DNA from: Aureimonas sp. SA4125
GTDB lineage: Bacteria; Pseudomonadota; Alphaproteobacteria; Rhizobiales; Rhizobiaceae
Length of the DNA: 64,000 nt
Assembly (NCBI RefSeq): GCF_019973775.1
Contig: NZ_AP025032.1
Span: 496,001-560,000 of the forward strand
Direction: 5' to 3'
Positions 33,704 through 42,590 of this stretch are shown here, one piece after another. The translations under genes were made by a program, and so were the position numbers. The notes beneath the pieces are model-generated. The model was not told the DNA's origin, searched no databases, and saw only the letters and a program-made list of their open reading frames with translations. Numbering within the stretch: position 1 is the first letter of the stretch; each line of letters starts with the position of its first letter.

Positions 33704-35293
33704 TCATGCCCCCGGTTTCAGATAGAGAAGCCCCGTCCCGTAACGGTCCCGAAGATCGAAGTCCGGAACCGGGCGGTAGCCGTGCGACAGGGCGTAGTCC
33801 AGGAACGGCTTCTCGAGCGTCTGCTCGAAGCCGAGCAGGAAGGCGGCCGGGGGTTCGGCGTCCAAGATCGCGGGAATGCCGGCGGGAGAAACCATCCGGT
33901 AGTATTTCGCCAGTGTCGGCGGTGTGATCGCGGCGGTGCGGTAGGCGAAGATGCCGGTGGCGAGCTCGGGATAGACCGGTAGGCCGCCTTCCAGCGGATA
34001 AAGCGGCGCGAGCGTCGCAACCCGGCCCTGCAATCCGGCGTCCCGCAGCCGCTGGGCGATGTCGTCTCCGGCAGCGTGCACCTTCGCCACCGCCCATCGA
34101 TCCGGCCGCACCAGCGTGCCGACATGCTGGACGAGACGGGGCGCCTGCGCGAGGAACGCGACCGCGCTGGCCGCGAGCAGGACCGCCGCCGCCCGGTCCC
34201 GGCCCTCCGGCGAAAGCTCGGCGGCCAAGAGGGCGAGCGCCAGCGGCAGACAGACGAAGAGCGGCGCGAAATATTGCGGAAAGCTCGGGGTTGGCATCAG
34301 GCTGAGGACCGCGCTCACGCAGAAGGCGCAGGCGACGAGCATCAAGCCGGCGCCCGACCCGCTGCGGCGCCCGCGAGGGTCGTGCCACCGCACGATCGCG
34401 AGCAGCATCAGCGCGACGAGCGCGACGCCGTTCACGCCGCCGATCCAGATGTCGTGTGCGAACAGCAGCTTGTCGAGGGTCGACGTCACCGCGCCCTCGT
34501 CCGGCGCCCCCGCCGACAGCCAATATTGCGCATGCGGGCCGAGATGATAGCCGAGGACGTGGGCGATGAACCGGACGGGATCGGACGCAAGATAGTAGAG
34601 GACGGGAACGGCTCCCACGATGCCGCCGGCCGCGAGGGGCAGCGTGACGCGCTTCAGGCGCTCGGGCAGCGCGATCGCGCGCGGCAGCAGGAGCGAGGCG
34701 ATCGCGACAGGCAGGATGAACGCGACGCCGCTGATCTTGAAGACGGTGGCGAGGGAGAGACAGACGCCGGCAAAGGCCGCCATCCCGCTTCGGGCCGGCG
34801 TCGAGGAGACGGCCAGAACGAACAGGCCGAGCCCGAGAAGGGAGAAGGGGAGAGGGAGGAGATTGTTGGTTGCCGTCATCCCGGTCTGCGAGAGAAGCAG
34901 TTCGTTGCAGAGCGACACGACGACGATGCTCCAACTGATCCAGAGCGAACGGGTCAGGGCGTAGCTGAGGACGGCGATCCCGGCGATCAGAAGCAGCCAC
35001 CCCGCGAAGACGCCGAGGCGGGCATCGAACAGCAGGTGGTCGGAACCGAGCAAGCGGCGCACCGCGTGGAACAGCCAGGCGGAACCCGGCGTGTGATTGT
35101 AGAAGAAGTCGCCGTACAGCGTCTGGTCGTCCAGCAGGCGCGTCGGCGGCACATAGAGTTGCTCGTCGCGCCGCGGCTCGAAATTCATGAGACGAAGGAA
35201 GAGGCAGAGCACCAGCGCGCCGGAGAGGAGCGGCATCACGGCGGTCGTCGTCAGCGGGCGAAAACCCACGCGTCGCTCGGCTTCGATGAACAT
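33704..35293 (-). CDS. GT-C membrane glycosyltransferase (ArnT/PMT-like, GT39-type)
   Basis: A 529-residue polytopic protein with about ten to twelve hydrophobic segments. The first periplasmic loop has 'FEPRRDEQLYVPPTRLL', with the Asp-Glu pair typical of GT-C enzymes, then 'GDFFYNHTPGSAWLFHAV'. The C-terminal ~130 residues are soluble. Such enzymes use polyprenyl-phosphate sugars in the periplasm. It could complete the GtrB (41171)/GtrA (42189) pathway by adding a side-branch sugar to the polymer, as inference. It is transcribed against its neighbours and has no close 5' partner. Confidence 0.75.
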   Translation of the reverse strand: MFIEAERRVGFRPLTTTAVMPLLSGALVLCLFLRLMNFEPRRDEQLYVPPTRLLDDQTLYGDFFYNHTPGSAWLFHAVRRLLGSDHLLFDARLGVFAGWLLLIAGIAVLSYALTRSLWISWSIVVVSLCNELLLSQTGMTATNNLLPLPFSLLGLGLFVLAVSSTPARSGMAAFAGVCLSLATVFKISGVAFILPVAIASLLLPRAIALPERLKRVTLPLAAGGIVGAVPVLYYLASDPVRFIAHVLGYHLGPHAQYWLSAGAPDEGAVTSTLDKLLFAHDIWIGGVNGVALVALMLLAIVRWHDPRGRRSGSGAGLMLVACAFCVSAVLSLMPTPSFPQYFAPLFVCLPLALALLAAELSPEGRDRAAAVLLAASAVAFLAQAPRLVQHVGTLVRPDRWAVAKVHAAGDDIAQRLRDAGLQGRVATLAPLYPLEGGLPVYPELATGIFAYRTAAITPPTLAKYYRMVSPAGIPAILDAEPPAAFLLGFEQTLEKPFLDYALSHGYRPVPDFDLRDRYGTGLLYLKPGA

Positions 35294-35611
35294 GTTCCCG
35301 CTCCCTGCCGGCGCAACGGACGCGGCGTTCGGCGCCCTGACTTTTCCTAATGGAAGCGCATGCGCGGCGCGCCTTGTCGCGGCTAGGCCTTTCAGCCTCT
35401 GCGCCGTGCGGCCGATCCGCCGAAGTGACAGCTTTTGCGCCCGTACCTCGTTCCGACCCTTCGTCCGGACGGTCGAACCTGTCGCCGGCCCACCCTTGCC
35501 TAAGCCTTTCGGTCACAGAGGCTGCGCCACGATCCCTCGAAGAGACAAACATCCGACGGCACGATTACCTGTAACACTGCCGTATCAATTCTCACGGCAG
35601 ACGAGGCAGTC
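35294..35611. promoter_or_regulatory. Divergent intergenic region upstream of rfbF
   Basis: Some 318 bp between divergent starts; it must hold the promoter of the rfbF operon and of the GT-C gene. The end near rfbF contains CGTATCAATTC and a GACGAGG site before the ATG. No hexamers could be assigned with confidence and no coding sequence is seen. Confidence 0.4.
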
Positions 35612-36448
35612 ATGAAGGTGGTTCTTTTGGCCGGCGGTCTCGGATCCAGGCTCGCTGAAGAAACGAAACGCGTGCCGAAGCCGATGGTCGAGATCGGCGG
35701 CCGGCCGATCATCATGCATGTCATGGATATCTACAGCCATTGGGGCTTCCACGACTTCATCGTCGCGGGCGGATACAAATGCATGTCGATCAAGGCCTTC
35801 TTCCACAACTTCCATCTATCGACGGCGGACTTCACCGTTTCTCTCGGAAGCGGCGCGATGACGCTGCTCCAGACGCGCCCGCTCGACTGGAACGTGTCCG
35901 TGGTCGACACCGGACTTGCCACCATGACCGGCGGCCGGCTCCTCCTCCTCCGGGACTGGATCGGCCGCGACACGTTCATGGTCACGTATTCGGACGGTGT
36001 CGGCAACATCGATCTCAATGCCCTTCTGGCCTTCCATCGCTCCCACGGTCGCCTTGCGACGGTCACCGCCGTGCGCCCGCCCGCCCGCTTCGGCGCCTTG
36101 GACATCGAGAACGGTCGGGTCGTCGACTTCAGCGAGAAGGTGCGCCAGCGCGAAGCCTGGATCAACGGCGGCTTCTTCGTGTTCGAGCCGGGGGTCCTCG
36201 ACTACATCCCGGCGCTGTCGGAACCGCTCGAGCTGTCGCCCCTTGCGCGCCTCGCCAGCGACGGCGAGCTCTACGCGTTCCAGCACGATGGCTTCTGGCA
36301 CCCGATGGACACGATCCGCGACCGTGACCATCTCGACGGTCTTTGTTGCGACGGCACGCCGCCTTGGCTGAATTTCATGCCGGACTACCCGGTCTCGCTG
36401 TCGCAGTCTGCAGCCGGGCTGCCTGCGCGCGAGCACGTCCATGGGTGA
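35612..36448 (+). CDS. rfbF: Glucose-1-phosphate cytidylyltransferase
   Basis: Makes CDP-glucose from CTP and glucose-1-phosphate, the first step to CDP-deoxysugars. It is a full-length 278-residue protein. The nucleotide-binding start 'MKVVLLAGGLGSRLAEETK' is followed by 'PKPMVEIGGRPI'. 'TYSDGVGNIDLNALLAFH' has the metal-binding Asp, and 'INGGFFVFEPGVLDYI' and 'ALYAFQHDGFWHPMDT'-type sequences complete the family. It overlaps rfbG by 8 bases and starts the CDP-sugar operon. Confidence 0.95.
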   Translation: MKVVLLAGGLGSRLAEETKRVPKPMVEIGGRPIIMHVMDIYSHWGFHDFIVAGGYKCMSIKAFFHNFHLSTADFTVSLGSGAMTLLQTRPLDWNVSVVDTGLATMTGGRLLLLRDWIGRDTFMVTYSDGVGNIDLNALLAFHRSHGRLATVTAVRPPARFGALDIENGRVVDFSEKVRQREAWINGGFFVFEPGVLDYIPALSEPLELSPLARLASDGELYAFQHDGFWHPMDTIRDRDHLDGLCCDGTPPWLNFMPDYPVSLSQSAAGLPAREHVHG

Positions 36449-37625
36449 GGCCGCTCTTCGCAAGGCTCTCTCCGGGCGCCGCGTGCTCGTCACCGGCCAT
36501 ACCGGCTTCAAGGGCGGATGGCTCGCCCTCTGGCTGCGTCGGCTGGGTGCCGACGTCACGGGGGTCTCGCTGGCGCCCGAGACGCGGTCCTTCTGCAACG
36601 CGGTTCGCCTCGAAGAACTGGTCGACGGACGCAGAGGCGACATCCGGTCCGCCGAGAGCTTCGAGGCCGCGATCGACGGACGCAATTTCGACCTCGTGTT
36701 CCACATGGCCGCGCAGGCCATCGTGCGCGACTGCTATCGCGATCCCGTCGGCACCTACATGACCAACGTCCTCGGCACTGCCGTGGTCCTGCAGACGGCG
36801 CGCCGGATGTCCGGCCTCAAGGCCGTGGTCGTCGTCACCAGCGACAAGTGCTACGAGAATCTCGAGTGGACCTGGGGCTACCGCGAGGGCGACGCGCTCG
36901 GCGGACACGATCCCTACAGTTCCTCCAAGGCCTGCGCCGAACTCGTCGCGGCCGCCTATCGCGCCTCCTTCTTCAACGATCCGCAGGGACCGCAACTGGC
37001 GACCGTGAGGGCCGGCAACGTGATCGGCGGCGGCGACTGGAGCACCGACCGGCTCCTGCCCGATCTCATTCGAGCCATGGAAGAGGGGCGGCCGGCGCGC
37101 CTGCGCAATCCGCGGAGCGTCCGCCCCTGGCAGCATGTGCTGGAACCCCTGCGCGGCTATCTCATGCTGGCGGCCGGTCTCGTCGAGGAGGGCCCGCGCT
37201 TCACCGGGGCCTGGAATTTCGGCTGCGACCGCGACGCAGCGGTCGATGTCGTGACGCTCGCTCGCCTTGCCGCCCGCGAGATGAAGGGCAAAGGGCCGGG
37301 CTTCGTCATCGAGAACGACGGCGGCCCGCCGGAATCGACGCTCCTGCGGCTCGACAGCACGAAGGCCTACGTCGAGCTCGGATGGAAATCCGTGCTGTCG
37401 GTCAAGGAAGCGGTGACGGACACGGTGGCCTGGCATCGGACCTTCGCCCGCGAACCCGCTTCCATCGCGGAATTCAGCCTTCGGCAGATCGCCGCCTACG
37501 TCCAGCGGTGGGAGAAAGTATCCGCCCTGGATTTCGCCTCGCCGCGAACAGGGACCTCCCCGAGATCCGGGACGGTGCCGAGAACTCGAGCTCCTTCAAA
37601 AACAAGGGTTGCAGCATGCGTGTAA
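36441..37625 (+). CDS. rfbG: CDP-glucose 4,6-dehydratase
   Basis: Converts CDP-glucose to CDP-4-keto-6-deoxyglucose. It has 394 residues with an NAD-binding 'RVLVTGHTGFKGGWLALWL', the catalytic Asp/Lys region 'VVVVTSDKCYENLEW' and the Tyr-x3-Lys in 'DPYSSSKACAELVAAAY'. 'RAGNVIGGGDWSTDRLLPD' and 'RPWQHVLEPLRGYLMLA' are strongly diagnostic for RfbG. The C-terminal ~30 residues are low-complexity and end inside the start of the next gene, a 10-base overlap, so translation is coupled. Confidence 0.95.
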   Translation: MGEAALRKALSGRRVLVTGHTGFKGGWLALWLRRLGADVTGVSLAPETRSFCNAVRLEELVDGRRGDIRSAESFEAAIDGRNFDLVFHMAAQAIVRDCYRDPVGTYMTNVLGTAVVLQTARRMSGLKAVVVVTSDKCYENLEWTWGYREGDALGGHDPYSSSKACAELVAAAYRASFFNDPQGPQLATVRAGNVIGGGDWSTDRLLPDLIRAMEEGRPARLRNPRSVRPWQHVLEPLRGYLMLAAGLVEEGPRFTGAWNFGCDRDAAVDVVTLARLAAREMKGKGPGFVIENDGGPPESTLLRLDSTKAYVELGWKSVLSVKEAVTDTVAWHRTFAREPASIAEFSLRQIAAYVQRWEKVSALDFASPRTGTSPRSGTVPRTRAPSKTRVAACV

Positions 37626-38872
37626 ACTATGGGCAGGCGGTGTTCGGCGAAGACGAGATCGCTGCCGTGATCGAAGCGTTGCGCAGCTCGACGCAGATGG
37701 GGCCGCGGGTGCGCGCCATGCAGGAACGGGTCGCCGCGCTCTTCGCCAAGCGCCACGGCATCATGGTCAATTCCGGGTCCTCCGCGAACTACCTCGCGAT
37801 CGAGCTTCTGAACCTGCCGGAGGGTTCGGAAGTCGTCACCCCCGCCTTGACCTTCGCCACCACCGTGGCGCCGATCGTGCGCGCCGGCCTCGTGCCCGTC
37901 TTCGTCGATGCGGTCGAGGGAACCTACAACATCGACGTCGACGCCATCGAGGCCAGCCTGTCGGCGAAGACCCGGGCCCTCATGATCCCCTCGCTCATCG
38001 GCAACCTGCCGGACTGGGACAAGATCCGCGCCATCGCCGACCGCCACGGGCTGATCGTCATCGAGGACAGCGCCGACACGCTCGGCGCGACGCTGCGCGG
38101 CGTCAGCACGGGCTCGCGCTCCGACATCAGCACGACGAGCTTCTACGGCTCGCACGTCGTGACGGCGGGCGGCAACGGCGGCATGCTCTGCCTCAACGAC
38201 GAGGCGCTGGCGCGGCGTGCCTTGCTCCTGCGCTCCTGGGGACGGACGTCGTCTCTGTTCGCGAATTCCGAGACTATCGAGAACCGATTCAACGTCGAGC
38301 TCGACGGTTTCGAATACGACGCCAAGTTCGTCTTCGAAGAACTCGGCTTCAACATCGAGCCATCGGAAATCGGCGCCGCCTTCGGTCTCGTTCAGCTCGA
38401 CAAGCTCCAGCGGAATATCGAAGCGCGCGAAGCCAACTTCGCCGCGCAGCTCGCCTTCTTCCGCGCCTACGAGGACTGGTTCGTGCTGCCGAAGCAACTT
38501 CCCGCGGCGCGTACGGGCTGGCTTGCGTTTCCCCTCACGCTACGCGCTTCGGCGCCCTTCACCCGGCGCGAGATGCAGGTCTTTCTGGAAGAACGCGACA
38601 TCCAGACCCGGCCCGTCTTCACCGGAAACATCCTGCGCCAGCCGGCCATGGCCAAGGTGCGCTGCCGCACCGATCCCGCCGGCTATCGCGTCGCCGACGA
38701 CGTCATGCGCGGCGGCATCCTGCTCGCCTGCCACCACGGACTTTCCGACGTGCACCTCACCTATCTCCGCGAGTGCTTTGCGGAATTTGCGGAAGGGGTC
38801 GGTTTTGCCCGCCACCGCACCGCAGCAGCCTCGGCTCGCCCTTTCATCCCTCACGCCCGCCTTGGAGCCTGA
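37616..38872 (+). CDS. RfbH-like PLP-dependent deoxysugar dehydratase lacking Fe-S cysteines
   Basis: A 418-residue DegT/DnrJ/EryC1-family protein. The PLP-anchoring lysine is replaced by His180 in 'SFYGSHVVTAGGNGG', the signature of 3-dehydratases (RfbH/E1 and ColD) that remove the C3 hydroxyl. In E1 the segment after the W-G-R motif carries cysteines of a [2Fe-2S] cluster. Here it reads 'RSWGRTSSLFANSETIEN' without any. No E3-type reductase gene is nearby. The chemistry may therefore be ColD-like, using PMP and glutamate, but on a CDP-sugar. It starts inside rfbG and is followed one base after its stop by the C-methyltransferase gene. Confidence 0.85.
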   Translation: MRVNYGQAVFGEDEIAAVIEALRSSTQMGPRVRAMQERVAALFAKRHGIMVNSGSSANYLAIELLNLPEGSEVVTPALTFATTVAPIVRAGLVPVFVDAVEGTYNIDVDAIEASLSAKTRALMIPSLIGNLPDWDKIRAIADRHGLIVIEDSADTLGATLRGVSTGSRSDISTTSFYGSHVVTAGGNGGMLCLNDEALARRALLLRSWGRTSSLFANSETIENRFNVELDGFEYDAKFVFEELGFNIEPSEIGAAFGLVQLDKLQRNIEAREANFAAQLAFFRAYEDWFVLPKQLPAARTGWLAFPLTLRASAPFTRREMQVFLEERDIQTRPVFTGNILRQPAMAKVRCRTDPAGYRVADDVMRGGILLACHHGLSDVHLTYLRECFAEFAEGVGFARHRTAAASARPFIPHARLGA

Positions 38873-38873
38873 C

Positions 38874-40097
38874 ATGGCCCTTCTCACGCGTTGCCGCGCC
38901 TGCCTCGCACCCGATCCTCACCTGTTCCTGCCGATGGGCGACCACCCGCCCGCCAACAGCTTCGTGCTGCCCGAGGACGTCGGCAAGAGCCAGCCGGTCT
39001 ATCCACTGGAGACGCAGGTCTGCCTCGAATGCGGGTTGATCGAGGTGGACGACCAGGTGCCGGAGGGATTCTTTGAGCACTATGTCTACGTTCCCTCCGG
39101 CGCGACGCAGATGCACGAGCATTTCGCCGGGCTGGCCGAAGTCCTCCGAAAAGCCGCGGGCGAGGGGCTCGTCGTCGATATCGGCTGCAACGACGGACTT
39201 CTCCTCTCAGCTTGCAACGGGCTCGGTTGCCGCACCATCGGCGTCGATCCCGCTGCGAACCTTGCCGAAATCGCGCGGGAACGGGGCGTCGCGGTCGACG
39301 TCGGCTACTTCACCGCGCGCTCGTCCGAAGCTCTGGTCGAACGCCACGGGGCGGCGTCTGCCATCGTCACCACCAACACCTTCAATCACATCGGCGACCT
39401 TCACGACTTCATGGCGGGCGTCGCGCGATGGCTGGCGCCGGACGGGGTCTTCGTGATCGAGGTTCCCTGGGCGAAGGATCTCCTCGAGCGCAACGAGTTC
39501 GACACGATCTACCACGAGCATGTCTCGGAGTTCAGCCTGCTCTCGCTCGCCCGGCTGGCGGCGTTCTTCAAGCTCGCCCTCGTCGACGTCCATCGCCTGA
39601 GCGTCCACGGCGGCTCCATGCGCGTCTTCATGAAGCACGCCGACGCCGGGACGCGATCGAGCGCCGCCGTCGCAGAGATGCTGGCGGAGGAGCGCGACGC
39701 CGGAATGCTCCGGCCCGAGACCTACGACGACTTCGCCGCGCGCATCGAGACGGTGCGGCTGGAGTTGAAGGCGATGCTGAAGAGCCTCAAGGCACAGGGC
39801 TTGCGGATCGCGGGCTACGGCGCGCCTGCCAAGGGCAACACGCTCCTCAACTACTTCGACATCGGACCCGAGACGCTCGACTACCTCGTCGATCGCAACC
39901 CGTTGAAGCACGGCCTCTATTCGCCCGGCATGAAAATTCCGGTCCGTTCCACCGAGGCGTTGAAGGAGGACAGGCCAGACGTGCTGCTCGTGCTCGCCTG
40001 GAACTTCTTCGACGAGATCCGGCTGCAGCAGAAGGATTTCTCGGCGGCGGGAGGGCGTTTCCTCGTTCCGCTCGCGACGCCGGTGCTCATGAACTGA
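38874..40097 (+). CDS. Sugar C-methyltransferase (zinc-type, NovU/TylC3-like)
   Basis: A 407-residue three-part methyltransferase. The N-terminal zinc site 'TRCRACLAPD' pairs with 'VCLECGLIEV'. The SAM domain has motif I 'GLVVDIGCNDGLLLSA', 'VTTNTFNHIGDLHDFM' and 'IEVPWAKDLLERNEFDTIYHEH'. The C-terminal part has 'IAGYGAPAKGNTLLNYF' and 'VDRNPLKHGLYSPG'. This architecture (Methyltransf_13/23/14) is typical of enzymes that C-methylate 4-keto-deoxysugar nucleotides. It is in one operon with rfbF, rfbG and the dehydratase, so the expected product is a branched CDP-deoxysugar. Position of methylation is not determined. Confidence 0.88.
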   Translation: MALLTRCRACLAPDPHLFLPMGDHPPANSFVLPEDVGKSQPVYPLETQVCLECGLIEVDDQVPEGFFEHYVYVPSGATQMHEHFAGLAEVLRKAAGEGLVVDIGCNDGLLLSACNGLGCRTIGVDPAANLAEIARERGVAVDVGYFTARSSEALVERHGAASAIVTTNTFNHIGDLHDFMAGVARWLAPDGVFVIEVPWAKDLLERNEFDTIYHEHVSEFSLLSLARLAAFFKLALVDVHRLSVHGGSMRVFMKHADAGTRSSAAVAEMLAEERDAGMLRPETYDDFAARIETVRLELKAMLKSLKAQGLRIAGYGAPAKGNTLLNYFDIGPETLDYLVDRNPLKHGLYSPGMKIPVRSTEALKEDRPDVLLVLAWNFFDEIRLQQKDFSAAGGRFLVPLATPVLMN

Positions 40098-40165
40098 ACG
40101 GCCGTGTGAGGTCTGCGGCGGATCGCAGCCGCAGCGCGGCGGGGCGTCGAAGGGGGAAGCTGGCA

Positions 40166-41167
40166 ATGGGACCGAAGTCGCGGATCATGATCACGGGTGC
40201 GGCAGGATTCATCGGTGCGCATCTTGCCCGAACCTGCGTCGCCCGCGGCCATGCGGTGCATGGCATCGTGCGTCCCTCGTCCGACACGAGCGGGCTCGAC
40301 GACGCCGTCACGCTGCATCGGTTCGACATCCGCGACGAGACCGCCTTCCGGGCCTGCCTGGAGGACGTTCGTCCGGACGTCGTGTTCCACCTCGCCGGTT
40401 CGCCGCGGCGTCCATATCGGGCCGATCTCGAGGACATGCGCGCGTTCCTTCGTGAGGATCTCGATGGCCTCGTCACCCTCTTGAAACTCTGCGTGGAAGC
40501 GCGTCGACCACCGCGTGCGATCGTGCGCGCCGGCTCGTTGGCGGAATACGGCGCGGCGCCGGTTCCCTATCGCGAGACCGTGCGCGAGGTGCCGCTGACG
40601 GCCTACGGCGCGCATCTCGTCGCCGCCACTCACCTCGTCGCGACGCTCCAGCCGCGACTCTCCTTTCCCGTGTCCACGGCGCGCCTCGCTCTGGTCTTCG
40701 GTCCCGGCCAGTCGGAGGACTATCTGGTTCCGCTTCTCGTTTCTCGGTGTCTCGCCGGCGAGGAGTTGTTCGTGCATCGGCCCGACGACCGGCGCGATCT
40801 CATCTACGTGGACGAGGCGGTCGCCGGTCTCCTGCGCATCGGCGAAGTGCCGGCCTCGGCGGGACGGATCGTCAATCTGTGCAGCGGATCGGCCCCGTCC
40901 ATGCGCGACGTCGCAAGGATGGTGGCGGCAACGACCGGAGCCGATCCGCGCCTCGTCGTCTTCAACGAGAACAAGACGCGGACGAGATCCAGCGATCTCA
41001 GGGGCTCTCCGGTGCTCGCCTACGAGCTTCTCGGCTGGCGGACACGCATTTCGGCGGCCGAGGGGCTGCGGCGGATGGTCTCCTTCCAGCGGGACCATGC
41101 AAGCGCCGACTTCGCCACCGCCGTCATGACGCCGCCCGGCCGCGGCGTGCAGCACGCAGGAGTCTAG
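40166..41167 (+). CDS. NAD-dependent epimerase/reductase-like SDR, catalytic Lys replaced
   Basis: A 333-residue extended SDR. The Rossmann start 'RIMITGAAGFIGAHLART' and 'DVVFHLAGSPRRPYRADL' are clear, and a Ser lies in 'RAGSLAEYGAAP'. At the usual Tyr-x3-Lys site the sequence is 'AYGAHLVAATHL': the Tyr is present but the fourth following residue is Leu, not Lys. 'RLALVFGPGQSEDYLVPL' and 'RRDLIYVDEAVAGLL' are normal. Following the C-methyltransferase, it would be expected to reduce the 4-keto group or epimerise the CDP-sugar. The substitution makes the mechanism uncertain. ATG 40166 has an AGGGGGAA site. Confidence 0.8.
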   Translation: MGPKSRIMITGAAGFIGAHLARTCVARGHAVHGIVRPSSDTSGLDDAVTLHRFDIRDETAFRACLEDVRPDVVFHLAGSPRRPYRADLEDMRAFLREDLDGLVTLLKLCVEARRPPRAIVRAGSLAEYGAAPVPYRETVREVPLTAYGAHLVAATHLVATLQPRLSFPVSTARLALVFGPGQSEDYLVPLLVSRCLAGEELFVHRPDDRRDLIYVDEAVAGLLRIGEVPASAGRIVNLCSGSAPSMRDVARMVAATTGADPRLVVFNENKTRTRSSDLRGSPVLAYELLGWRTRISAAEGLRRMVSFQRDHASADFATAVMTPPGRGVQHAGV

Positions 41168-41170
41168 GCC

Positions 41171-42163
41171 ATGCTCGGCGCCAAACCGTTCAAGGTGTCC
41201 GTGCTTGTCCCGGTCTTCAACGAAGAGGGCAACGTCAACCGCGCCTATCAGGCGATCACCGAGGTGTTCGACCGCCTGCCGGGATACGAGCTTCAGATCC
41301 TCTTCACCGACAATCATTCCACCGACCTCACCTTCGAGCTCCTCAAGGAGATCGCGCGAGACGACGAGCGGGTTTGCGTCATCCGCTTCAGCCGCAACGT
41401 CGGCTACGAGCGCTCTCTCCTTGCTGCTTACAAGGCGGCTAGTGGCGACTGCTCGGTGCAGATCGATTGCGATCTGCAGGACCCTCCAAGCCACATCCCG
41501 GAGATGCTTCGCCTCTGGCGAAACGGCTATCACGTGGTCTACGGCGTCCGCCGCTCGCTTCAGGACCCCTGGCATGTCGCCTTGATGCGGCGCCTCTTCT
41601 ATCGGCTCCTCGACGCCCTCAGCCAAGACGACCTGCCGCCCAACGCGGGCGAGTTCAGGCTCGTGGACCGTCGCATTCTCGACGAGCTGCGACATGTCGA
41701 GGATACGACGCCCTATCTGCGCGGCCTCATCAGCACGATGGGCTTCCGTCAGATCGGCTTCGAGTACGACCGGCAGCAGCGAGTGGCAGGGGAGAGCAAG
41801 TTTCGGTATGGCGCGATGGTGGGACTTGGGGTCGATGCGCTGCTGAACCATTCGCTGGTGCCGCTGCGTTTGGCCTCCTGGATCAGCCTCGTAGCGGGAA
41901 GCGTCACCTCGTGCTTCATCCTGTTCTATCTCGCCGGCTTCCTGCTGTTCGGCCAGGCCTGGCCTCGGGGCTTTGCCACGACCACCATGCTCCTCCTCCT
42001 GTCGATGACGCTGAACGCCCTGTTCCTCGGTGTCCTCGGCGAATATATCGGGCGGCTGTTCATGCAATCGAAGCGCCGGCCGATCGTCCTCTTCGAGGAG
42101 GTGCTGAACGAAGGACATCTCGGCGACAAGCCGGCAGACCGTCAAAAGCGGGTGGCCGCCTGA
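41171..42163 (+). CDS. GT2 polyprenyl-phosphate glycosyltransferase (GtrB-like)
   Basis: Transfers a sugar from a nucleotide donor to undecaprenyl phosphate. It has 330 residues. The GT-A domain starts 'VSVLVPVFNEEGNVNRAY', with 'FTDNHSTDLTFELL', the D-x-D-like 'QIDCDLQDPP', 'GYHVVYGVRRS' and 'GESKFRYGAMVGLGVDALL'. Two C-terminal membrane helices follow (about residues 235-290). The start is 3 bases after the preceding stop. Directly downstream is a GtrA flippase, the standard pair for periplasmic side-chain glycosylation, and the GT-C enzyme at 33704 could be the final transferase. Confidence 0.88.
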   Translation: MLGAKPFKVSVLVPVFNEEGNVNRAYQAITEVFDRLPGYELQILFTDNHSTDLTFELLKEIARDDERVCVIRFSRNVGYERSLLAAYKAASGDCSVQIDCDLQDPPSHIPEMLRLWRNGYHVVYGVRRSLQDPWHVALMRRLFYRLLDALSQDDLPPNAGEFRLVDRRILDELRHVEDTTPYLRGLISTMGFRQIGFEYDRQQRVAGESKFRYGAMVGLGVDALLNHSLVPLRLASWISLVAGSVTSCFILFYLAGFLLFGQAWPRGFATTTMLLLLSMTLNALFLGVLGEYIGRLFMQSKRRPIVLFEEVLNEGHLGDKPADRQKRVAA

Positions 42164-42188
42164 TGGGACGTCGTGACAGCGAGGCGGC

Positions 42189-42590
42189 GTGAGCGCGGCT
42201 GCCGCCATGAACACGATGCTTCGCTTCGCAGGCGTCGGGCTCGTCACCACCCTTCTCGACCTTGCCCTGTTCGGCGGTCTCGTGGCAGCCGGAACGATGC
42301 CCGGTCTTGCAAATCTGATATCCTATTCCTGCGGCATCGCTCTCAGCTACTCGCTAAATTCGCGCTGGACGTTCGAGTCTCCCAGCTCGCGACGGAAGGC
42401 TGCGAAATTTGTCGTGTCCACCCTTGCAGGGCTCGCGATCAGCATGGCGCTTCTTGCCGCCTTTTCCACGGTCTTGGCCCCGGTGGCCGCAAAGATCGCG
42501 ACCGTGCCGTTGGTCTTCCTCTGGAACTTCGGAGCGGCGCGGCTTTGGGTCTTCCCTCGCGGATCCGACACGCTTCCCCCGCCGGGATAA
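42189..42590 (+). CDS. GtrA-family flippase
   Basis: A 133-residue membrane protein with four helices ('GVGLVTTLLDLALFGGLV', 'LISYSCGIALSYSLNSRW', 'FVVSTLAGLAISMALLAAF', 'VPLVFLWNFGAARLWVF'). The 'LNSRWTF' loop and the 'WNFGAARLWVF' end are typical. It is thought to flip polyprenyl-phosphate sugars across the inner membrane. GTG start at 42189; ATG 42207 is an alternative. Partner of the upstream GT2 enzyme. Confidence 0.88.
   Translation: MSAAAAMNTMLRFAGVGLVTTLLDLALFGGLVAAGTMPGLANLISYSCGIALSYSLNSRWTFESPSSRRKAAKFVVSTLAGLAISMALLAAFSTVLAPVAAKIATVPLVFLWNFGAARLWVFPRGSDTLPPPG

Noticed and set aside
39917..42250. Minus-strand frame of 777 codons
   Set aside because: Antisense across three well-supported glycan genes; charged low-complexity translation and no domain.
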